A stretch of DNA of 10,328 nucleotides, taken from the NCBI GenBank assembly GCA_024636075.1, contig JAGXHS010000159.1, positions 1-10,328 on the forward strand. Reading direction: 5' to 3'. The translations under genes and the position numbers were made by a program. The DNA comes from Propionibacteriaceae bacterium. Its GTDB lineage: Bacteria; Actinomycetota; Actinomycetes; Propionibacteriales; Propionibacteriaceae. Of the stretch, positions 6,436-10,328 are shown piece after piece. Under the pieces are notes generated by a model that made no database searches, was not told the origin of the DNA, and saw only the letters and a list, made by a program, of their open reading frames with translations. Within the stretch, counting starts at the first letter, position 1; every line of letters begins with the position of its first letter.

Positions 6436-7095
6436 ATGAACAAGTCCGACCTAGCCGAAGCGCTCCACGCCGCCGTCACACCCTCGCGTGTCGTGCTTGA
6501 CCACCAAGACCTGCAGGCTCGGGGCCGGAGACGTGGGCTCTGGACCCGCACAGCGGGAACGTTTGCCGCCATCGCTTTGATCGCCGGGCTGTCGCTGGTC
6601 GCGATTGGCCTGGCTCGGCCGTCCATCCAAGAGGTCGTGGTGGCCTCGCAGCCACCGGTGGCCAGCGATCCCGCACCGCCAACAGCAACCTCCAGTACGA
6701 GGCAGCCGTCGCCGCCTGCCTCGCCCACCACCGGCGCCGAATGGGGCCCACTCGCCGTCGAGAACGGCCAACCCAACCCCGCGTTGGCGGGGATCTTCGG
6801 CACCCTTGAAATCACGGCAGAGTGCGTCCGGCTCGTCTACCCGGGTGGGCCGGCGCTGCTGCAGTGGCCATCAGCAACGACATCGTGGGACGAAGCGAGC
6901 CGGCAGATTGAGTTCACCAGCCTCGACGGCGAACGCCACACCTTCTCCGATGGAAACCGCGTCTCATTCTCCGGGAGCACGACCACGGACCCCGGCTCAG
7001 TCCCCTGGGCCAAGCCCCCCGACAGCTCGTGCTCCTACAGCGAGATCTGGGGAGTCGGACACGACGGAAGCATCATCACCGAAGACCCCACCTAG
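6436..7095 (+). CDS. Single-pass membrane protein, possible anti-sigma-like partner
   Basis: A 219-aa protein with AGAGGGG (6423-6429) 6 nt before ATG 6436, in the same operon as the sigma gene. A short cytoplasmic N-terminus (1-38, with basic RGRRR at about 29-33) precedes one membrane helix (about 39-60, TAGTFAAIALIAGLSLVAIG). A Pro/Ser/Thr linker (72-100) follows, then an extracellular domain (105-215) with GTLEITAECVRLVYPGGPAL and a WPSATTSWDE segment, and two cysteines (Cys130, Cys199) that could form a disulfide. The 'LLxWP.GTxWD' pattern occurs in outside domains of actinobacterial proteins of unknown function. Layout and position suggest it senses something outside and restrains the sigma factor, but the cytoplasmic part is too short and lacks the HxxxCxxC motif of zinc anti-sigma factors. 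It could instead be a target of the sigma factor. Confidence 0.7.
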   Translation: MNKSDLAEALHAAVTPSRVVLDHQDLQARGRRRGLWTRTAGTFAAIALIAGLSLVAIGLARPSIQEVVVASQPPVASDPAPPTATSSTRQPSPPASPTTGAEWGPLAVENGQPNPALAGIFGTLEITAECVRLVYPGGPALLQWPSATTSWDEASRQIEFTSLDGERHTFSDGNRVSFSGSTTTDPGSVPWAKPPDSSCSYSEIWGVGHDGSIITEDPT

Positions 7096-7126
7096 TCCAG
7101 CGTTGACACTCGATACCCGTACGCGT

Positions 7127-8350
7127 TCAGGGTGGCGTGCGGACCTTCCAACCTACGGCCTCGTCGAACAGATCGGCAACGCTGAACACGAGCTCAGGGC
7201 ATTTCGCCGTAACAGTAGCTGCGACCCTTGCACCTCTGGACACTGGACCGCCGCTATCCCCTCCTGTGGCATAACTAGATCCATTCATCCGAATCTGGCG
7301 GTTCACAGTCAAGCCGCCAATCGTGCATGAAACGGAAGTCGCAGAGACTTCCAGGCTGCAATCGCGATCGTTGCTACTTCGCCCGTACCAGCACAGCGTC
7401 TCGCCAACATCGATGCTGCTGCGGGACATCAGCGCGACCACATCAAAAATGGTTCCCGCATTGGCATGGAACTGTCGCGTCTCCGACTGGGCGGTCTCGT
7501 GAATTTCGACGTCGCCCCACGGACCTAAGTGACCGGCTCGATACAGGGTCTGATGGGTCGTAGAGCCGTGCACGACCGTGTCAATACCGGTGCAGTGTGC
7601 AGCTGTGGATATTCCCGTATCGCTCAAGTTGCCAATCCGCCTAACCGAGAATCCGCTTGTGCATGAGGGTTGAACGCCGTCTCTGAGCCTGAGGCCCCCA
7701 AAGGCAAGAAGATAACGAAAATTCTCACGCGATTGAACTCTCACTCTGACCGATTCGCGCATCGAAAGAGGCAGCAACTCCAAAACATCACTGGCATCTA
7801 TGTCGGGCGTGCTCGGTGCAACCTCAACATCTACAGTTCCCCCCTGGTCGAAACCGAACGAAACCGAGAAGTCCAAAAACCCTAAGGTTGTCAGGGCTGT
7901 GGATACTTCTTTGCTACGTGCTTCAAGTTCTTTGAACGTGTAAGGCTGATGAGGAATAACCTCGATTGGAACGCTGACAGCATCGATCAAAGCAGCGATT
8001 TAGGCATCCATCGGCCCGTGAAGAAACAGCCTGGCGGTGCCATTCTGGCTTGTGGGCAACACACCTCCGATCACCGCATCGGGGGCTAGCTCTCCGATCC
8101 GAACTTTGAGGGCATCGAGTTCATCGTTAATCTCGTCGCGCCTCTCCACCCACTCTGGAGTCCAGTCATTCTGCTCAGCTGTGAGTTTGGTGTCATAGTC
8201 TGCCGCCGATTCTGTGTTGAGTGGCTTTGGATCCTGGACTCCGGCATGTTGTTGGTGAGTAGTGCTGGCCATCTCTTCCGCATCCACTGGTCCTGGGAGC
8301 GAGGCAGCACTCAGGGCCGCAATGAGCAGGACAAGGGGAAGTCGATGCAT
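7127..8350 (-). pseudogene. Secreted trypsin-like (S1) serine protease with in-frame stop
   Basis: Read through, this is a 407-codon secreted protease precursor. ATG 8350 has GAGGTA (8361-8356) 5 nt before it and starts a signal peptide (MHRLPLVLLIAALSAASLPG, cleavage probably after VDA at 22-24). A helical/charged propeptide follows (WVERRDEINDELDALKVRIG), then the protease domain. Codon 117 is TAA (8002-8000), and the same frame continues directly with convincing sequence, so one nonsense mutation splits the gene. After it come the S1 catalytic residues in order: His252 in STAAHC, Asp280 in WGDVEIH and Ser366 in GGDSGGPV, with paired cysteines. The triad is intact, so the stop is recent, suppressed or a sequencing error. 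Restarting at TTG 7990 is unlikely: it has no ribosome site and would lack the signal peptide. Protein of this kind is exported and degrades external proteins. Confidence 0.8.
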
Positions 8351-8366
8351 AGGACTACCTCGGACT

Positions 8367-8404
8367 GGGACGACGGTAGTGGCTCGTCGAACGACCGTAG
8401 TCCC
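8367..8404 (-). promoter_or_regulatory. 14-bp inverted repeat in the leader of the protease gene
   Basis: GGGACGACGGTAGT (8367-8380) and ACGACCGTAGTCCC (8391-8404) pair at 12 of 14 positions around a 10-nt loop. On the minus strand this lies just upstream of the GAGGTA ribosome site and ATG 8350, so it sits in the untranslated leader or promoter. It could be a repressor site or an RNA hairpin controlling expression. Confidence 0.4.
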
Positions 8405-8427
8405 GTTGTCGTTGTGGGTAAAGGGTG

Positions 8428-8946
8428 TCAACGGTCGTCTGAAGTTCGGTTCTCCTCAGGGTTTCGTGGGTAGTTGGATGGTGATGCCGCCGAAGCTGGG
8501 TCCGTCAAATGGAGGTGGGCAATGCGGTGGCCGTTTCGTGGGAGCACGAAGAGCCGTCGTGTAGTCCGTCCATCGAGATCCGGGGGGGAACCAACTCCCA
8601 GCCAAGCCGGGACAAGCCGTCGGTGGCAGACTCGGCCTGGTGCGAGCTCGCCACGGGACCGAGGAGGTCGATGACGGGTTTGGACGGAAGCCCTTGCACA
8701 GCGGTGCTGCCGACGAGCTCGATGTCCCCACCTTGGATCAGCCAGTGCGCCAAGCAGTCCTGGACTTCACCGATGAGCCGTCTCGCGATGTCTTGGGTAT
8801 GACACCTTGATTTGGCCCCGGTAGGGGAATCCGCCCCATCACGGTGGGGCCAGATCAAGTTGACAAACTCAATTGTCCGGCCAGTCGGGATCGGGCGCAA
8901 CGATCTCGACACGTTCGGTCGCCCATGCGGGCCAGTTGTCGGTCAT
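8428..8946 (-). pseudogene. grpB-family (UPF0157) gene, interrupted and frameshifted
   Basis: Three pieces in different frames reconstruct a GrpB-family protein, a nucleotidyltransferase-like fold of uncertain biological role. ATG 8946 gives MTDNWPAWATERVEIVAP then DPDWP, a typical start, and hits TGA at 8871-8869 inside an inserted element. From CAA 8795 the second frame continues with QDIARRLIGEVQDCLAHWL and the signature IELVGSTAVQGLPSKPVIDL, then LSRLGWELVPP. At a C7 run (minus strand of 8582-8588) the frame breaks. Adding one C restores PDLDGRTTRRLFVLP then RIAHLHLTDPAS, which matches the family's 'RRFFVLP...AHLHL..PAS' block. After that the homology fades, and the C-terminal third is lost or further shifted; the repaired frame ends at 8428. 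The gene is certainly inactive as sequenced. The protease gene lies immediately downstream on the same strand. Confidence 0.75.
8800..8865. mobile_element. MITE-like 66-bp element with terminal inverted repeats, inside grpB
   Basis: TGACACCTTGATTTGGCCCC (8800-8819) and the complement of 8846-8865 (TGTCAACTTGATCTGGCCCC) match at 17 of 20 positions. The match can be extended outward to 25 bp on each side (8795-8870) with 5 mismatches. Between them lies a second small hairpin (GGGG-AATCCG-CCCC, 8824-8837), so the whole unit folds on itself. It carries no gene, adds a stop codon and a frame change to grpB, and lies exactly where the family homology is interrupted. The ends look like those of an IS, suggesting a non-autonomous derivative moved by a transposase elsewhere. 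No clear target duplication is visible. Confidence 0.6.
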
Positions 8947-9015
8947 GTCGTGCAGGCTACGCCAGGGCGTGATGCGTAGGGCCCTGAGCTCAACTGCGAC
9001 AACGGTGCAACCGAC

Positions 9016-9033
9016 CGGGATCCGCTGATCCCG
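9016..9033. promoter_or_regulatory. 7-bp hairpin in a divergent intergenic region
   Basis: CGGGATC (9016-9022) pairs perfectly with GATCCCG (9027-9033) around CGCT. It lies between grpB (minus strand, start 8946) and the membrane protein gene starting at 9151, so it may be a shared operator. There is no T-run for a terminator. The rest of 8947-9150 holds no supported gene. Confidence 0.25.
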
Positions 9034-9150
9034 ACACCCTACGCAGAGGCTTCTGCGAGAGCGGCAGCCATCGGATAGCTACCGGTCTCCACACTCTCCG
9101 ATCCGCGAGTCCTTGGTCGTCAGCAATCAAGTCGAACGGCGTGAGGTACC

Positions 9151-9525
9151 GTGAAGGTTGGCGAAGGATCGGACACCACGATGCTGCAGGCACCGCTGGA
9201 GAGCGCAGACAACGACGATCCCGACGACGCTCCGCTGCCCAACCCGATCCGGGTCCTCGGGATGAATCCACGAGATCTCCAAGCGGAGCTGGCCAAGTTC
9301 TGGAATGCGCACCCCAAACAGGTCGAGCTGCCTCGGTCGACTCGGATTGCTGGCGCAATTGCGGTGCTGGTGTCACTGACGACGGGGGCAGCAGTTTCGT
9401 GGCTGATCCTGTCCACGATGGTGAGCAGGACGACGTCGACCGTGGTCGTAGGTGTCGTCTACGGCATCTTGGCACTGGGCACCGTGCAGATGGAATTGTC
9501 GCGCCGGAAGCGCGCCGGAAGCTAG
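9151..9525 (+). CDS. Small two-helix membrane protein, unknown function
   Basis: A 124-aa protein. GTG 9151 has GAGG (9143-9146) 4 nt before it; ATG 9181, with GAAGGA 12 nt upstream, is an alternative that would give 114 aa. The first 65 residues are hydrophilic and acidic (ADNDDPDDAPLPNP), followed by two membrane segments: about 63-90 (STRIAGAIAVLVSLTTGAAV and on) and 95-114 (STVVVGVVYGILALGTVQME). It ends in a basic cytoplasmic-type tail (SRRKRAGS). A short VVYGILALGTVQMELSRR stretch gives the second helix an amphipathic edge. I do not recognise the family. It has no partner gene close by on the same strand. Confidence 0.6.
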   Translation: MKVGEGSDTTMLQAPLESADNDDPDDAPLPNPIRVLGMNPRDLQAELAKFWNAHPKQVELPRSTRIAGAIAVLVSLTTGAAVSWLILSTMVSRTTSTVVVGVVYGILALGTVQMELSRRKRAGS

Positions 9526-9709
9526 AAGGGCCAGGAACTGTTGCCACCCGTGTGCGGGGGTTCGTAGCTCCAGACAGCGAGAACTCAGCCCTGCGATAGC
9601 CACCGATATGCCACCTTGGTAGGGTTCAGTGGCTTGACATGCGTGCAGTCTCAGCCCTCCACGGCCACGGGCCATGCTAGGGCGATCTTCTACTGGCTAG
9701 GTTCTGAAC
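9526..9709. promoter_or_regulatory. Intergenic region with possible leaderless promoter (-10 TAGGTT)
   Basis: TAGGTT at 9698-9703 fits the actinobacterial -10 pattern TANNNT and ends 6 nt before ATG 9710. This is the spacing expected when transcription starts at the A of the start codon. No Shine-Dalgarno is present, which agrees with leaderless translation. A TTGACA at 9634-9639 is too far upstream to serve as its -35 and has no matching -10. Confidence 0.35.
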
Positions 9710-10045
9710 ATGGTTGCACGAAAGTGGGAGACAGACGTTGATCGGCTCACAGGTAACGTCCTTGAGGAACTCCGGGCGCAGAACGCCATGCGAGGACTAG
9801 GGCTTGAAGACGACCTTCTCGCCGGGATCGCCGAACAAGTCGCGGTCAACGTCGACTATGCGTTTGAATGCCGGTGGGCTCCACGGTGGGTGCGGGAGGG
9901 TCAGCCGCATTCCTGGATGGAGGTCGTCGAGGGTGAAGAGCGCTTCCACAGCGAGTGCCTGACTTGCGGTTGGCTCAGCCAGCCGGCTAGGACCGCGGAG
10001 GCCGCGTCGCACGCCTTCCAAGCGCATCGCGATGCCGAGCACTGA
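9710..10045 (+). CDS. Hypothetical protein with C2H2-like metal site
   Basis: A 111-aa protein. The N-terminal part (residues 1-50) is helical and acidic (EELRAQNAMRGLGLEDDLLA). The middle has several tryptophans (ECRWAPRWVREGQPHSWMEV), and the C-terminus carries ECLTCGWLSQPARTAEAASH followed by AFQAH. This gives C-x2-C-x17-H-x4-H, a plausible zinc site (Cys83, Cys86, His104, His109 approximately). Similar 'C..CGW......A...A..H...H' tails occur in small actinobacterial proteins that are thought to be structural zinc ribbons; the role here is unknown. ATG 9710 has no ribosome site, but a -10-like TAGGTT stands 6 nt before it, suggesting a leaderless message. The gene is alone, followed by a weak hairpin. 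Confidence 0.65.
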   Translation: MVARKWETDVDRLTGNVLEELRAQNAMRGLGLEDDLLAGIAEQVAVNVDYAFECRWAPRWVREGQPHSWMEVVEGEERFHSECLTCGWLSQPARTAEAASHAFQAHRDAEH

Positions 10046-10054
10046 GCTGAGAAC

Positions 10055-10097
10055 AAACGGCCCTGTGGGATCTGCCCGTTTCCAGACACTTTCCAGA
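10055..10097. repeat. Weak hairpin and tandem 8-bp repeat after the last complete gene
   Basis: AAACGG (10055-10060) and CCGTTT (10076-10081) can pair around a 15-nt loop, a possible weak terminator 10 bp after the preceding stop. Overlapping its right arm, TTTCCAGA occurs twice (10079-10086 and 10090-10097), 11 bp apart, about one helical turn. That phasing could place two protein subunits on one face of the DNA. Confidence 0.3.
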
Positions 10098-10202
10098 ACG
10101 CCAGTCGAGACCCCGGAGATCGCGGGCTCTCGTCACTCTCGCGGTCACCGGCGAAACCTCGGATATCTGCCGATCCGGACAGATCCGATGGTGCGGTCGA
10201 GC

Positions 10203-10328
10203 TCACTGGCTAGACCACTGCATCCATGCGGCGACAAGGCCTGCGAGGAGTCCCGGAACTGCGGCAGCGACCGCCTGGGCGCGCCAATGGTTGAACCAGC
10301 CTCGCCAAGCAGTCACGGCGCCAAGGGC
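10203..10328 (-). CDS. C-terminal end of a membrane protein (partial, runs off the window)
   Basis: From the right edge, the minus strand is open for 41 codons to TGA (10205-10203). The peptide contains WRGWFNHWRAQAVAAAVPGL and continues LAGLVAAWMQWSSQ, with a hydrophobic helix flanked by tryptophans, as in the last membrane segment of a small integral protein. Third positions are GC-biased. The plus strand is also partly open here, so the call rests on the peptide's character. The start and most of the gene are beyond the window. The 100 bp between it and the zinc-site gene carries nothing else recognisable. Confidence 0.4.
   Translation of the reverse strand, partial: ALGAVTAWRGWFNHWRAQAVAAAVPGLLAGLVAAWMQWSSQ

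Noticed and set aside
7127..7990. Separate protease gene starting at TTG 7990
   Set aside because: It has no ribosome site, would lack a signal peptide, and is in the same frame as the secretory N-terminus only four codons away.
8351..8431. Longer N-terminus for the protease precursor from ATG 8431
   Set aside because: It would put 27 polar residues before a clean signal peptide and translate the inverted repeat; ATG 8350 has a ribosome site.
8990..9547. 185-codon minus-strand frame opposite the two-helix membrane gene
   Set aside because: Arg/Pro/Ser-rich shadow; the plus-strand frame has clear membrane helices and start signals.
1..10328. CRISPR array, tRNA, rRNA or riboswitch
   Set aside because: No regularly spaced repeats, cloverleaf or conserved RNA core was found on either strand by eye.

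Overview
The window is high-GC DNA with high-GC third codon positions, GTG and TTG starts and tightly overlapping genes, as in an actinomycete (Actinomycetota). Protein sequence alone does not settle the genus. It reads as an accessory region: a mobilization module from a plasmid or integrated mobilizable element, followed by small hypothetical genes, IS debris and several broken genes.

Left part (1-2622), plus strand: the probable tail of an upstream gene overlaps (ATGA) a 175-aa conserved hypothetical protein of actinobacterial mobile elements. A 280-bp gap follows, holding three strong hairpins stacked within 95 bp; I propose it as the origin of transfer (oriT). Directly after it come a MobC-like accessory protein (923-1321) and, overlapping by ATGA, a MOB_P-type relaxase (1318-2622) with an intact HxDxxHxH metal site. 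MobC would bind oriT and assist the relaxase in nicking it. No type IV secretion genes are present, so the module looks mobilizable rather than self-transmissible.

Middle part (2623-5718): an 89-aa three-helix membrane protein, a gene-poor stretch of about 630 bp, and a lipoprotein gene (3776-4468) of lower GC with a perfect palindrome upstream and a strong hairpin downstream. Next comes the left end of an ISL3-family insertion sequence. Its transposase stops just after the first DDE aspartate and runs in frame into about 190 codons of an unrelated, HEPN-like gene that has lost its own 5' end.

Right-centre (5719-8946): a two-gene unit encoding an ECF sigma factor (TTG start behind a perfect Shine-Dalgarno) and a single-pass membrane protein with an outside domain, possibly its regulator. 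Facing it on the minus strand are two decayed genes. One is a secreted trypsin-like protease whose complete catalytic triad lies behind a single in-frame TAA. The other is a grpB-family gene broken by a 66-76 bp MITE-like element and again by a frameshift in a C7 run.

Right part (8947-10328): a divergent intergenic region with a hairpin, a small two-helix membrane protein, a 111-aa protein with a C2H2-like metal site that is probably translated from a leaderless mRNA, and the C-terminal end of a minus-strand gene running off the window. At least four genes are broken by different events, which suggests a recombination-prone island under weak selection. The most useful items are the candidate oriT, the transposase/HEPN-like fusion and the MITE-like insertion.
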